Shown: in pieces, positions 22,612 through 34,054 of the stretch
Layout: every line of letters starts with the position of its first letter
How positions within the stretch are numbered: the first letter of the stretch is position 1
Assembly (NCBI RefSeq): GCF_003473485.1
Contig: NC_053042.1
Coordinates: 18,124,501-18,188,500 of the forward strand
DNA length: 64,000 nt
Origin: Medicago truncatula
Lineage: Eukaryota; Streptophyta; Magnoliopsida; Fabales; Fabaceae
Direction of reading: 5' to 3'
Position numbers and translations under genes: made by a program
Notes under the pieces: model-generated
What the model was told of the DNA's origin: nothing
What the model saw: the letters and a program-made list of their open reading frames with translations, nothing else
Database searches by the model: none

Positions 22612-23426
22612 ATCAAAGTTTGTACAATATTTTGCCAAACAACATTTAACTTAAAAGTAACTTTAAAATTAAAAAAACAAAGAAAACAAACAACTTTAGC
22701 TTCTTTCTTAAATGTCTTTATTTTAACTTTGTTTTGAAGTAACTTTTAGACCGTAAAAAATCTTTGTCAAACGGTATCTACGTTCAGCTCAGAACACCGT
22801 TTCACTTTTTTCTTCATAAGAGGTCATTTTCTTCCTTTTTTCATGGTTCTAAGACCATGCATGACTTGAATTGACTTATTTTTATGCCTTGAGGGGGTTC
22901 ATTTTTCGACACTGTTTTAGTTTTTGCTTCATCATATGTGATTTTCTTCCTTTTTTCATGATTCTGCATTTTAAGGGTTTTTTTTTTCTTCTTTCAATTG
23001 TTAGTGAATTATGTACCAGAAATTGTTATGTTGCATGACTGTAGAAAAATCTTCCTTTGTTATGGTAAGGTTTTGACGCAATTGTTATTTTAGGTTTTGG
23101 TACTGTAGTTGATTTTTATTTTATTTTTTATGCATGTGGGCTATTTTACTTTTTGTGAGTAATCCTAAAGTTGTAACAGTTTTTATATTTGGTTTATTCT
23201 TTCCTATATCATTGAAGCGTAAGAAAGTTGATTGGTGTAAATTTGTTTTGGTCATATCAGTGAGGTCCAGAAAGTTAACGATACCGAAATTTGTGCATTT
23301 AAGATCAGGTTGATTTGATGATACAAAACTGATCACATAGAAATATGTTAGCTTCTTTCGATATCAGAATGAACAAAGGAAATAAAATGAAATGATGTAC
23401 TATTGTATTTCTATATAGGACTTTCA

Positions 23427-23860
23427 ATGTCAAGGGATTATGACTACATTAAGGATCTCAAAAATGATTTGGACATTTGAAAAATAGGATTTGGAGTGCT
23501 GAATTCTTGGATTGTGACCGGTAGTAATGAGAATCAACATATGAAGCTCATTATTTGTGATGCAAAGGTTAGATGAGTTAGTTAAGATTTGTTGTTATTT
23601 CCTTTATGATTTATCAATGTTACTTATTAGTGTACATTTTGATTTATTTATATTTTTTGGTTTCATTCTCGAATTTAGGGTGATCGAGTTCATGTAATAT
23701 ACTCATTAACACCGAAAGAGCAAGCTATGAAAAATACTTGGGTGGGCAATGGTTCAATTTCACAGAGAACGTGTGATGGAAGAAGGTGGTAAGCTCACAT
23801 TTTATCTCGAAAAGTCACCGAAGAACTTGCACGTTCGAGTTGTTCCAAAGTAGATCTTTG
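23427..23860 (+). pseudogene. RPA-like (DUF223) OB-fold ORF joined to a B3-like piece, in Helitron 1
   Basis: From the ATG at 23427 the frame gives MSRDYDYIKDLKNDLDI, an in-frame TGA where the family has Trp, then KIGFGVLNSWIVTGSNE and LIICDAK. A GT..AG intron (23568-23678, phase 0) joins it to GDRVH. This is the N-terminal OB-fold pattern of the RPA70-like proteins found in plant Helitrons. Downstream, frameshifted, lies GGQWFNF and EGGKLTFYLEKSPKNLHVRVVPK, which looks like the second half of a B3 DNA-binding domain. The stop and frameshifts make it non-functional. Confidence 0.65.
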
Positions 23861-23958
23861 CTGCTGAACTATTTGAACTTCTACTATTTTGACATATCGC
23901 TTTGGACTGTAATCGTAAACTATATTGACTTTGGGATGCCATTTGTTCTTTTCATTTT

Positions 23959-24092
23959 TTTTTTTGCTCAAGTAGCCTAGTGGCTAAAGCTCACACAATT
24001 TAATTGTGGAGAAGTGGAGTGTCCGGGGTTCGAACTCCGGCCCCTGCATATGAAATGCGATATCCCTACCAACTGAGCTAAGCTCACGGGGA
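23959..24092 (-). repeat. Full-length tRNA-derived SINE (minus strand), 16-bp target duplication
   Basis: On the minus strand it runs CCCCGTGAGCTTAGCTCAGT (A box), GAGTTCGAACCCCGG (B box), a 3' body with GAGCTTTAGCCACTAGGC and a poly-A tail (poly-T on the plus strand). It is flanked by TTGTTCTTTTCATTTT at 23943-23958 and 24093-24108. The body beyond the B box is longer than in the other copies, so this is probably the family's full-length form. Confidence 0.88.
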
Positions 24093-24509
24093 TTGTTCTT
24101 TTCATTTTGTCTAATGTAAATATTGGCAAAAATCCATTTTTGGTTAGTCTATGACACTTGTAGTATCTTTTATAGACATAACTATTATGTAACGTTAATC
24201 TGCACATTGTTGGTTCCTTCATTGGTTCTAATTAGTATCATGTTAATTATAATGTTGTTTTCCCAATCTCTTGAACAAAATAGAACATGCTCTTTTCCTA
24301 CAGCAAATCTTTATAATGCTTTGGTAAATGTTTTAGAAATGTACACATATATATATAACATCTAATTAACACAACAATTTGTTTTGTACCTAACACTTTC
24401 CAAATGAGATATCAATGACATTTCTAAAAGGAACACAGAAAACAATCACACTTATCGACAAACAAGCTCAAAAAAGGTATAAGTGTCGGCAAAGAGAGCA
24501 AGTTAAGAA

Positions 24510-24689
24510 AAATTCTTAGGCGGTCAATGGTTCAACTTTTGCCGAGAACATATGTTAGAGGTAGGTGATAAGCTAATTTTTGACCTAGAGAAGCCACCTA
24601 AAAATATGCACGTTCAAGTCATTCCCAAAAAAAGATTTGGTGTTCATGATCTGCACTTTCAACAGATCACCTTAATTCTAATCCTATAG
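24510..24689 (+). pseudogene. B3-like domain fragment in Helitron 1
   Basis: An open stretch of 59 codons without a start Met reads KFLGGQWFNFCREHMLEVGD, then KLIFDLEKPPKNMHVQVI and ends at TAG. The GGxWxxFCRxHxLxVGD pattern is that of the second half of a B3 domain. It repeats, in better condition, the piece that follows the RPA-like exon at 23.74-23.86 kb, and has a decayed twin in Helitron 2. Confidence 0.65.
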
Positions 24690-25008
24690 TAGATTATCTT
24701 CACTCACTGATGCTACTTCTTTGCTTGATTTCATCTATTTTAAATATGGGTATCAATCTTTTTTTTGGTAACTCTATAACAACAACGCTCTTTTTTATAA
24801 TTTTGGATAATATGTAATCATAATTCACACATCATTGTTTCCTTTATTGGTTCCAATGGTTTTCGTCCTAAATATTATGTCAATTCCTAATCTCATAAAT
24901 TAATTTTATGCTCTCTTAATCAGCCCATACATATTTTATGATGAATCACAATGTTCCGTCGTTTTAACATCTCTTCTTTCGATTTTTTTTTATCGAATAC
25001 ATTATTGA

Positions 25009-25037
25009 ACCCGTGCTTCGCACGGGTTTGTAACTAG
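25009..25037 (+). other. Helitron 1 3' terminal hairpin and CTAG end
   Basis: ACCCGTGC-TTC-GCACGGGT forms an 8-bp perfect stem with a 3-base loop, followed by TTGTAACTAG. Confidence 0.92.
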
Positions 25038-27664
25038 TTGATAAGATAAAATTTAGGATCTAAGTGGGAATATTGAGGTTTACCCTAGCTAGTAGGCGGA
25101 TTCTCCATCTACAACGGAATGTATAAGAAGGGGTAAATGAGTCCGTGTTTATTAGAGTTAATCTGCCTTCATCTTACCACATAATTTTGAGAATATTTTA
25201 GGTTATACGAGGTTTCCCACATTTTGTAACCTAATTAATTAGATCACCTATGTGTATGTTAGCAATGAGTTTAATTAATTGTTATACATTGTTTTTGACA
25301 AAATTAATTGTTATACTTAAATTCTTAAATTATGATTATGTATTTAACTAAAATCTTGTTCAATGACAAGAATATTTTTTTATGGTATAAGCCCTTATAA
25401 AGAATTACAATAGAACATATCTAAGCCACAATCTAGTTTAGGATCTATTTAATTGTTGTCCCTTTCAAAAGTACTATTTATGTAATTTTCAAATATTTGT
25501 AATTGTTTCTTATAAATTAATTCATTCAAAGTTATGTAATTGAAATTTTGAAGTTAAAGATTTATTGTAAATTCCCATTTAAGATGAAATAGTTTTAAAT
25601 TCTTCATACTTAAAGTGTTTAACTACTCATGAATAGAGGTGCCAAATGGGTTGTCCCAGCTCGGGAGGATCTACATAAATGGGTTAGCTCAACCTGATCC
25701 ATTTTTATTCATTTATTCAATCTTTTTTTATCTTATTTATATACGAGTCTCTAACAATTATCATTGAATACAGAAGTGTAAATAACTTTACTTTAACATT
25801 TAATATTAATTAATCTCAATATTCATTCCTTCAATTGAATCAAATTAATAATTTATAATTTATAAACTATAAATCTTTCAATTAGTTGATAATTATTAGC
25901 CAATTCCTTTGATTATCAACCATTTCTTTTTTGTCTTCATCGTGTGTGGAGTACATGAACAAGTGAGTGCTTTTGTGCTCTGCAATCTTTAGGATATGCG
26001 GGGCACTTGGAATATAGGCTTTTTTCTTTGTTTTCTTTATTCTTCATGCGTTTTTTTATCCTTATATGAGCTTGGACCTAGAACATAATTCCTCGAAGTT
26101 GTTTTTTCTTCAGCATGCATGAGGTGCATGGACAAATGTGTGGTTATGTGCTCTGCAATCTTTAGGACGCTCCGGGGCGCATGGATCATAGGTTTTTTTT
26201 CCTTATTTTCTTTATTCTTCATGCATTTTTCAGCCTTGATATGAGCTTGAGACTTGCTACAAAATTTCCTGATGTTGTTTTGTCTTCAATTCTTCCTTGT
26301 GCTTAATCCTCTAGCTTCCATAACTTCAATGAGATTTTTTTGGTGTTTTGAATTACATCATTTGTACCATAAAAGACTCAAAATATCTGTGAAGTTATTT
26401 GCTCAGTAAAGAAAACAAATTACAATGACTAAAATACAAACATTACAAAACATCTTTCAAGCCATAAGTAACTCATGTTAAGACATTTAAAATGTCATCA
26501 AATAACTAGAAAATGACTCGATAACATAGCTAAAAAACATCATATGATAATGTGTCATCAACATCATTCCCATTTTACCACGCAACACTCAATAGTTATA
26601 GAACCCACTTTATGTAACCTTCCACCAACAAATACTAATAATTATTTTGAGGATTCTCACTCCTCACCTATATTTTATGTAACCTTCCACTAACAAATAC
26701 TGATCATTATTTTCAGGGTCGTTCCTATGAAATAAGAGGTTCGACTCTATTTTTAAAATAGGCTCCAGTAAAATCAAAACACAATTCTTTTTGTGTAGTT
26801 AAACTTCATTAAAAAGTCATATTCAGAAGAACTTTTAAACACGAAACAAAACAAAATAAAATTAAGTGAAAAATAGGTGAAATTTACCTAACGGTGTCAT
26901 TTGGAATGTCACTCTTACGTCGTAGGAAAGGGGAAAACAAATGGTTTATGCGAAAAAGAAATAATTGTTGTGATTCTTTCAATGAAATAGTTTTTCAAAT
27001 TGACTGATTAAGTGATTATTCAAATTGATGGTGGTTTAATAGCATCAAATTTATATCTAGAAAGTGAAACTAGAGTCTAGAAAAACTCATACGTGTACTG
27101 AAAAAAAGAGGCTCAGTTCGGTAGCGCTTTTTAGACTCCCCAAACTCCAGCCCTGATTATTTTGAGGATTCTCACTCTTCACCTATATAAAATCTTTCAA
27201 CACAATCTTATACTATATTACTCACATACTGAGTTAAACATCGTAACACAATCTTCTACCACTTCGTCCAACTGCAAGCTGCTTGCCAGATCTTGTTCTT
27301 CTGAATCTCTCGTATTAAATACTCAATACTAATACTAACGGAGTCTCCCAATATTGGAAAATAAATAAAACTTAAAAATAAACAACAAAAAGAAGACTTA
27401 TTCTTCACATGTTCTAAATTGTCTAGAAAAAGAGGATATAAGTATTAAACTTGTAAGTTCAAGCTTAAAATATGAATTATTTTTTCTATTTAAGACCACG
27501 TCAATGTCTGGACCATTGGATCTTGGAGTCAACTACATTACTTTTTTTTATTAGAGGGATGGAGTCAACTAATTTATTAATAATTTAATGGGAAAAGCTA
27601 ACTTATGTTCTTATGGCAAGGAATCTAAACTAAAAATTTTGTGTAGGAAATTGGACCAATTTTA
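25038..27664. other. Intergenic region, decayed repeats only
   Basis: No gene is supported. It holds the 180-bp tandem duplication at 25930-26275. A segment with CTTTATGTAACCTTCCACCA and TTATTTTGAGGATTCTCACT recurs at 26600, 26680 and 27155. Confidence 0.6.
25930..26275. repeat. Tandem duplication, unit about 180 bp
   Basis: Two diverged copies share GTGCTCTGCAATCTTTAGGA, the CTTTGTTTTCTTTATTCTTCATGC-like segment and TATGAGCTTG. Confidence 0.75.
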
Positions 27665-28056
27665 GGTTTTGTTTGGGAGTTTAGAAGGGAGGGGAGGGTA
27701 GGGTAGGGTAGGGTATGGTTTTGGAAAAAAAGGAAGGAGCATGTGGAAGAAATAGAAGGCATTGGGAGAAGAAGGTTTTGGAGGTTAATTTTTTACTCAT
27801 AATAAAAAATCCCCCTCATTTGGGGAAGCTAAAAAAGTATCGAGGGGGGTGGGGGGTGGGTTATGGAGGATTTATATGAATTTTTCAAATTCAATCTATG
27901 TGGTTATAATATTCTTAAAATTAAAAGTATATTAATCATAAATATTAGTTTATCATTCTCTAAAAAATTGTTCTTTCAAAAATATGATTTTTTTGTCCAT
28001 TTTTCTATATATTTTCAACCCCCAAAGCCCTCCCCTCCAAACTCCCAAACAAAGCC
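27665..28056. mobile_element. Tourist-like (PIF/Harbinger) MITE, copy 1
   Basis: The ends are GGTTTTGTTTGGGAGTTT and, inverted, AAACTCCCAAACAAAGCC, with a G-rich/C-rich subterminal block. TTA flanks both sides (27662-27664, 28057-28059), the 3-bp duplication of PIF/Harbinger elements. Copy 2 lies at 40826-41205. Confidence 0.88.
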
Positions 28057-28730
28057 TTAGAGATTGATAAAAAAAAAAAAATTAAATTGGTTAGCATGTG
28101 CCATAAGAGCATGACACTAATTTAATTGGTTTCCGGAAGAAGAAAAAAAAATTGGTAACACGGTATATAATCGCGGTTTGACCAGAGAGAGATTACAAGG
28201 ATGTAAGACCAAGTGCAATGGCTTGTTAAAAGTGCCATTCAACATGTTGAATCATTGTAGTGGGGGTGTGTTAAAATTGGAAAAAAACTGAGATGGAGGA
28301 AAGAGATGATGGACAAGTTCAACTAGTTGAAAGCCTGGCCCACACAGACACGTGGCGCGATGCGATTGCATGAAACAGGCGCGTGAGATGTACGCGCCAA
28401 CAGGGCGCGTGACAGACTGGAAGCGCGGAGAGAGAAAGAGAAATGGATAAATGCTGTGACACTTGGCATGTTTTGATTGGCTGCTTGAATTTTTATCTTC
28501 TTAATAATTTGGACTCAATTATTCTTCTTAATAATTTGGACTCAATTATTTCATTGCAAATAATTTTTATTATTTTTTTTTTACCAAAATTCGTGATTTT
28601 TTTTCTCTATAAATAGAGACTTGGATCATTTGATTTGGACACAAAAAAAAACCAAATTTTTCACTCTCTTAATCTTATTATTAGCTTTCCATTAGCTTTT
28701 CTTTTGAAGTTTTAGTCTTTATTTAGTGAA

Positions 28731-29851
28731 ATGGATCCAATAACAATCAATTCAACACCCAAAATTCTTCTGATTACCCATTTAGCTACCAAAATCCCAA
28801 CAATTATCAACACCCAAATCAATTTCCCAACCAACATCCTCAAAACCCAAATCAATTCCCCAACCAACATCCTCAAAACATGCCTAATTTTGGTTTTGCC
28901 TCAAATTTCAATCACCCATCCTCTGTTTCAAACAACTTTTATCCATATTATAGATCTATGATGGGATATCCAACTCAAACACCCCCATTTAATGGTTATA
29001 AGCCAATGTTGAATGAAAATTTTCAGAGTGTTGGTGAATATCCTGAATTTTCATCACAAATAAATCGTGGTGGAATGACAAGAGCTAATGAAGTCACTCC
29101 AATTTCAGATGAAACAACTCCTAAGAGCAAGAAAAACCAGCAACCATCATGGAACACTGAACAAAATTTGGTGTTAATTAGGGGGTGGATAAAATATGGA
29201 ACATGCAGTGTTGTCGGGAGAAACCAAACAAGTGAAGCATATTGGGGTAAAATTGCTGAGTATTATAATGAGCATTGCTCATTCGATTCTCCGCGCGATG
29301 CAGTTGCATGCCGAAACCGTTTTAATTATATGAGCAAATTAATAAATAAATGGGTTGGTGCTTATGATGGCACTAAGCGTTTGCAAGGAAGCAGTTGGTC
29401 GGAAGATGATGTTTTGGCAAAAGCCTAGGAATCATATGCATGTGGGAAGAATGTTCAATTTACTTTAAAGGAAGAATGGCGCGCTCTCCATGATCAACCA
29501 CGTTATGGTAGTCAAATGGGAGGAAATGTTGGGTCAGGAAGTAGTGGAGCTAAGAGATCTCACGAGGACTCTGTAGGATCTAGTGCTCGTCCAATGGGTA
29601 GGGAGGCAGCTAAAAAAAAGGTAAAAAGAAAAGTAAGGACGTTGTTGCCTTGGAGGAAGTGGAAAAGGAGTGGGTTGAATTCAAAGAAATCAAGGTGCAA
29701 GAGATTGAACAATTGAAAGAGTTCACCTTGGTGCAACAGGAGAAAAACAGAATGAAGAAAATGAAACTGTATGTAAAGTTAAGTTCCGAAGAGCATCTCG
29801 ATGACCGGGAAAAAAGAGCTGTTGGAAAAGTTGGAGCGTGAGCTATTTTGA
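28731..29851 (+). pseudogene. PIF/Harbinger ORF1 (Myb/SANT-like, NAM-associated C-terminus)
   Basis: ORF1 proteins bind DNA and help import the transposase. After the ATG at 28731 one base is missing in codon 3-4, which throws the Asn/Gln/Pro-rich N-terminus out of frame; the correct frame is open from about 28742. It carries the trihelix-like block PSWNTEQNLVLIRGWIKYG and SWSEDDVLAKA. A TAG at 29426-29428 stands where the family has a Gln codon. A frameshift in the A-rich Lys stretch near 29625 and another near 29825 follow; the last piece is the charged coiled-coil region ending LEKLERELF at 29851. Gene annotations often mislabel this family as glutathione S-transferase T3-like. Confidence 0.82.
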
Positions 29852-30030
29852 AATTAATTGCAATCCAATATTTGTTTGTATTCGGTCAAAATTGTCAGTG
29901 TTGTCTAGACCTTAGTGTTTGTTTTAATAATTGTCAATGTTGTCTAGTCCTCAGTGATAGCCCCTAGTGTTGTCTAGTCCCCCGTGACTTATTTCACCTA
30001 CTATTTGCTTTAATAATTATGCCCACTGTG

Positions 30031-32106
30031 TGTAACGCCCACTTTTAATTAATTAATTATTTAATCGAGTTTAGACGAGTTATATTATATTTATATAATA
30101 TATGTGTGAATTTTGTTGATTTATGACGATTTAGATGATTTGGATGATTTTTAGATGAGTTATGAGTTTTGATGATTTTTTTTGAGATATGAGACTTATT
30201 TTATTGTTTAATAAAATAAGATTTGAAAATAAAATAAAATATTTAGTTGAGGGCTGTTTTGAGATTTTAGAGAGTTTTGGGGGAGAAAGTGAGATAAGAT
30301 AAGATAAGATATTAGGAGGAGATATAAAAAGGTTTTGTAAGGAGAAACTGTTTTTGGAGAAAAAGCCATAGAAGGGAGAAGACCAAGAGAGAGCTGCGAT
30401 TTTTGCAAAACAAGGTAAGGGTGAGACTAATGATTCAGTAATGTTAATTCTTATAATTCTGATGATCAATTAACAAAGTTAGGATTGAATTAGAAAAGTT
30501 TTGGAATTAGGGTTAATAGGAGAATTTGATGATCCATTGATGTTAAGTTGTTAAATTGGTGCAAAAATTGTCCTTTGACCTTAGATTATGAATAGGATGA
30601 ATTCAGGAATCAAAATTAGGCTTTAAACCAAGAGATTAGATGGATTTTTGTAAAAACTGCAATTCTGCCCGAGCCTGTATTCATCGCTCGCCCTGGCGAA
30701 CGATGATCCTTGCCTCGCGAGTGATGAAGTTCATCGCTCGCCACGCGAGCCATTACCCCTCGCCTCACGAGTTACAAGTCGTAGCTCGCCACAACGAGCA
30801 ACCTTACTCGCCATAGCGAGCATGACTAGAGAGCATGTTGAATTTCATAATTTGGACTTTTGAGTTGAACCTTAGATGCTTTTGAGTACCTTTAGATGTT
30901 CACTAAAGATTAGATGATGATTTAGAACAAGATGGAACCTGGAATAACCATTGTTGGAATTCTGGCTTGTACTCGCCATGGCGAGCAGATGCTCTCGCCT
31001 CGCGAGCACTTCTAGAACTGAGTGCATTTGAGAATGTCGTGACCTGAGTTGATTGAATTGATTAGGAATGGAACTTTAGGTAGTAGTAAGACATATTTAA
31101 GATGTTAACTGAAATCTGTAAGGCTGTTTGAACTGTTAAGTTGTTTGTAATGTTATTTAATGATTAAATGCATTACTTGAAATATTATTGAATGATTAAG
31201 ATGTTGTTGAAATGAATTGTTGTTATGAAGTATAATGTTGTTGTGATCTGATTATGCTGCTTTTGTTATTTAACCAAGTTGCATGAGTCGTTATAAGATG
31301 AATAAGATGATGTTGAACTCCAAATTATTGGATGTATATGAGATGTTGATTAAGATGTTTTAGATGATTGAGTCCATGCATTAGCATACATATGTTGGGG
31401 GCTCATGCCCTGGAGCCTTGTCCTCACCACGATGGAGCTTTAGCTCAAAATAAATTGTTGGGGGCTTATGCCCTAAAAGTATATTAATACTAAACTGTTG
31501 GGGGATCATGCTCTGAATTGGTACCACATGCATATAAGAGGTTTAGGTTGCATTGTCGCATTGTCGAGTCGAATGATGTTAAGATGTTATGTTATTTGAA
31601 TGAAGTGATTGCTTGATATTTGATTATCAATGATGCTATGATGTTTAAGATGTATATGTTGTTAATTTTTTGATTCGTTGAATTATATTGATTAATATTA
31701 TTGTTTTGTGAAATCTCACCCCTTCTGCTTGGAAATGTTGCTCTTCGTATGAGTAACTTGCAGGTGATCGAGCTTAGTGTGCAGTTTGCTGTCGTGAGTG
31801 GCCTTGCCTCACTGTGTCGTCTAGGTCGCTCTGATACGTAACGGGATGGGGTTTATGTTATGCATGCTTCATTCCTTTACGCGTTCATCTAAGATATTTG
31901 ACTGAATTATTATGAGATGTTTTAATGAGGCCTGCGTGCCAAGACTTTATGATGATTTGAATTTTATTCCGCTACTATTTGGTTGATGAAGGATAAATTA
32001 TTATTTATCTATGTTTTGAAGATTTTTAAGAATGTGATATCCCGTTAATTGTTGTTACTCTGATTATATGTTTGAAATTTTTATATTGGGAAAACGGGGT
32101 GTTATA
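30031..32106 (+). repeat. Solo LTR (Ty3/gypsy type) inserted in the Harbinger element
   Basis: The 2,076-bp segment begins TGTAACGCCC and ends GGTGTTATA, flanked by the perfect 5-bp duplication CTGTG at 30026-30030 and 32107-32111. There is no internal coding region, primer-binding site or second LTR, so it is a solo LTR left by recombination. The end TA instead of CA is one substitution from the norm. The interior contains a cluster of short CTCGCC..GGCGAG palindromes (30675-30825, 30970-31010) and three repeats of TGTTGGGGGCTYATGCYCT (31390-31520). Confidence 0.88.
30672..31010. repeat. Cluster of short GC-rich palindromes in the solo LTR
   Basis: At least six variants of TCGCTCGCC-n-GGCGAGCGA and CTCGCCTCGCGAG occur, separated by TT/CA-rich spacers, in otherwise AT-rich sequence. 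Confidence 0.85.
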
Positions 32107-32276
32107 CTGTGTACCCATTATTTCACCTACAATAACTTATTTCAAATTCGTCAGTGTCCACCACACAATGTACTTATATATAGAGACTCATATCTACTTC
32201 CAATTTCACAAATCTCATTCATGTCTACTTCCACTTTCACAAATCTCATTCATATCTACTTCCAGAAAAACTATCA

Positions 32277-33557
32277 ATGGACCCTTTTGATATCGAAGCC
32301 TACTTCCAAAAACGTGACGTTGAAGACACTTATATCGTCAACCGATTTATTCAGCGTCGAAAAAAAATAGAGGAAGGTAGTGGATCTCATAGTAGAAAAT
32401 ATTTAAATAGAGATCATGCAGCGGCAAACCAAAGACTCATTGACGACTACTTTGCCAATGAGCCTACATATGATGTTGCAATGTTTCGTCGTCGGTACCG
32501 GATGCAAAAACACGTTTTCCTTCGAATTGTTAGAGAACTTTCAATTAGTCATAACTACTTCACCCAACAAGTTGATTCCGCCAACAAAAAAGGTATATCA
32601 CTGTTAGCAAAATGTACCTTAACAATGTGAATGTTAGCATATGGTGTGGCAGCAGATGCGGTCGATGAATACATCAAAATAGGAGGTACTACAACATTGG
32701 AGTGCTTACGTAGATTCTGTAAAGGAATCATATGATTGTATGAGCAAGTGTACCCGAGAGCACCAACCCAAGATGACCTTCAAAGAATACTACATGTTAG
32801 TGAAATGCGAGGGTTCCCAACGATGATCGGGAGTATTGACTACATGCACTGGGAGTGGAAAAATTGTCCTAAAGCATGGGAAGGTCAATTTACTAGGGGG
32901 GATAAGGGAACCACCACAATTATTCTTGAAGCAGTTGCATCTCATGATCTATGGCTCTAACATGCCTTTTTTGGATGTCCAAGAACGTTAAACGATATCA
33001 AAGTTCTAGACCGGTCATCGGTGTTTGATGATGTGGAACAGGGAAAGGCTCTAAGGGTGAATTTCTTTGTGAATCAACGTCCCTATAATATGGCATACTA
33101 TCTAGCTGATGGTATCTACCCTTCTTATCCAACTTTTGTCAAATCAATTAGATTTCCTCAAAGTGAACCCAATAAGTTATTTGCAAAACATCAGGAGGCA
33201 TGTTGGAAGGACATCGAACGTGCTTTTGGAGTGCTTCAAGCTCGATTTAAAATCATCCGTGAACCAGCTCGCTTGTGGGACATAGTTGATTTGGGTATCA
33301 TCATGAGGTCATGCATCATATTACATAATATGATTGTTGAGGATGAATGAGATACATATGCTCAACGTTGGACCGATTTTGAGCAATCTGAGGGAAGTGG
33401 ATCTAGTAGACCGCAACCATACTCGACCGAGGTGTTACCCACTTTTGAAAATCATGTGCGTGCTAGATCCGAGTTGCGTGATCCAAATGTTCATCACGAA
33501 TTGCAAGCAGATCTAGTGAAGCACATATGGGCAAAGTTTGGAATGTTTCGTGATTGA
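32277..33557 (+). pseudogene. PIF/Harbinger DDE transposase (plant transposon protein family)
   Basis: A single reading frame of 427 codons with four in-frame stops and no frameshift. It starts MDPFDIEAYFQKRDVED; the N-terminal HTH region (YRMQKHVFLRIVRELSISHN) precedes the nuclease core. The catalytic triad is visible: Asp in IGSIDYMHWEW, Asp in YYLADGIYPSYP and Glu in CWKDIERAFGVLQARFKII. Stops occur at 32628 (TGA), 32733 (TGA), 32958 (TAA) and 33348 (TGA). The three TGAs stand where family members commonly have Arg, so each can be one CGA to TGA change. The end is at 33555-33557. Confidence 0.88.
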
Positions 33558-34054
33558 AGATGATTTGTATCGTTCTAAATAAATTATTTATGTGTTGTGT
33601 GCTTGTTTGTTGTCTTGCATTTTAAGCTATTTGTGTGTCGCGTGCTTAGTTTGTTGTATTGCATTTTAAGTTAAGAAAATAAAAATAAATTATTTAAATA
33701 AATTTTGTTTTTACAAAAAAAAACAATTGTTAAGTGTTTCTTTATTTTAATTTAATTATAATCAATAATTATAATTTTATGTAATTATAAAAACAAAAAT
33801 ATGAAATTAAATAAGAATAAGAAATAAAAGGTGGTGGGGTAGAGTGTTGAATGAAAAAATCTTGTAGAGGTAAAAATTGAATGGATGTTGAACCAAGAGA
33901 GAGAGAAAATGATGTCTGAGTGTTGATAATTGAAAAACTGGATGTTGAAGGTTGTTGAATATGTTTAAGCATTATAATTGTAATTGTAAATGGTATAAGA
34001 GGAAAGGGAACAGAAAAAGCAAGGTGAATAAAACAAAGAGTAAGAAAAAGACAT
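33558..34054. other. 3' flank of the Harbinger element and short spacer
   Basis: AT-rich, no gene. It includes the tentative right end of the element near 33986. Confidence 0.5.

Larger units (their letters stand above)
21591..22779. mobile_element. DNA transposon-like insert nested in Helitron 1
   Basis: Inverted ends GGTATCGTTTGAC (left) and GTCAAACGGTATC (right) bracket 1.2 kb of AT-rich sequence without a transposase. Subterminal AAAGTTACTTTAAAA-like stretches are also inverted. A clean target duplication was not found, so superfamily and exact ends are open. Confidence 0.5.
21312..25037 (+). mobile_element. Helitron 1 (non-autonomous, plus strand)
   Basis: The left end is TCTACTTACTATATATAAA, preceded by A. 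The right end is a GC-rich hairpin (25009-25027) followed by TTGTAACTAG and then T, so the element shows 5' TC, 3' hairpin plus CTAG, and insertion between A and T, the hallmarks of Helitrons. The 5' block (ATGATTTTACCATTTTGCC then GGGATGTGGTTGTTGCCACC) and the 3' block reappear in reverse at 59.7-62.7 kb. The 3.7-kb element has no Rep/helicase gene; it carries broken RPA-like and B3-like coding pieces and nested insertions. Confidence 0.9.
28209..33986 (+). mobile_element. PIF/Harbinger element, inactive, split by a solo LTR
   Basis: Two same-strand pseudogenes with the PIF/Harbinger pair of functions (Myb-like ORF1 at 28.7-29.9 kb, DDE nuclease at 32.3-33.6 kb) are separated by the LTR insertion. 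Removing the LTR leaves about 3.7 kb, a usual size for the superfamily. Candidate ends (ACCAAGTGCAATGGCTTGTT at the left and the inverse of AAGCATTATAATTG at the right, each next to TAA) are only partly similar, so the outer limits are tentative. Confidence 0.72.
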
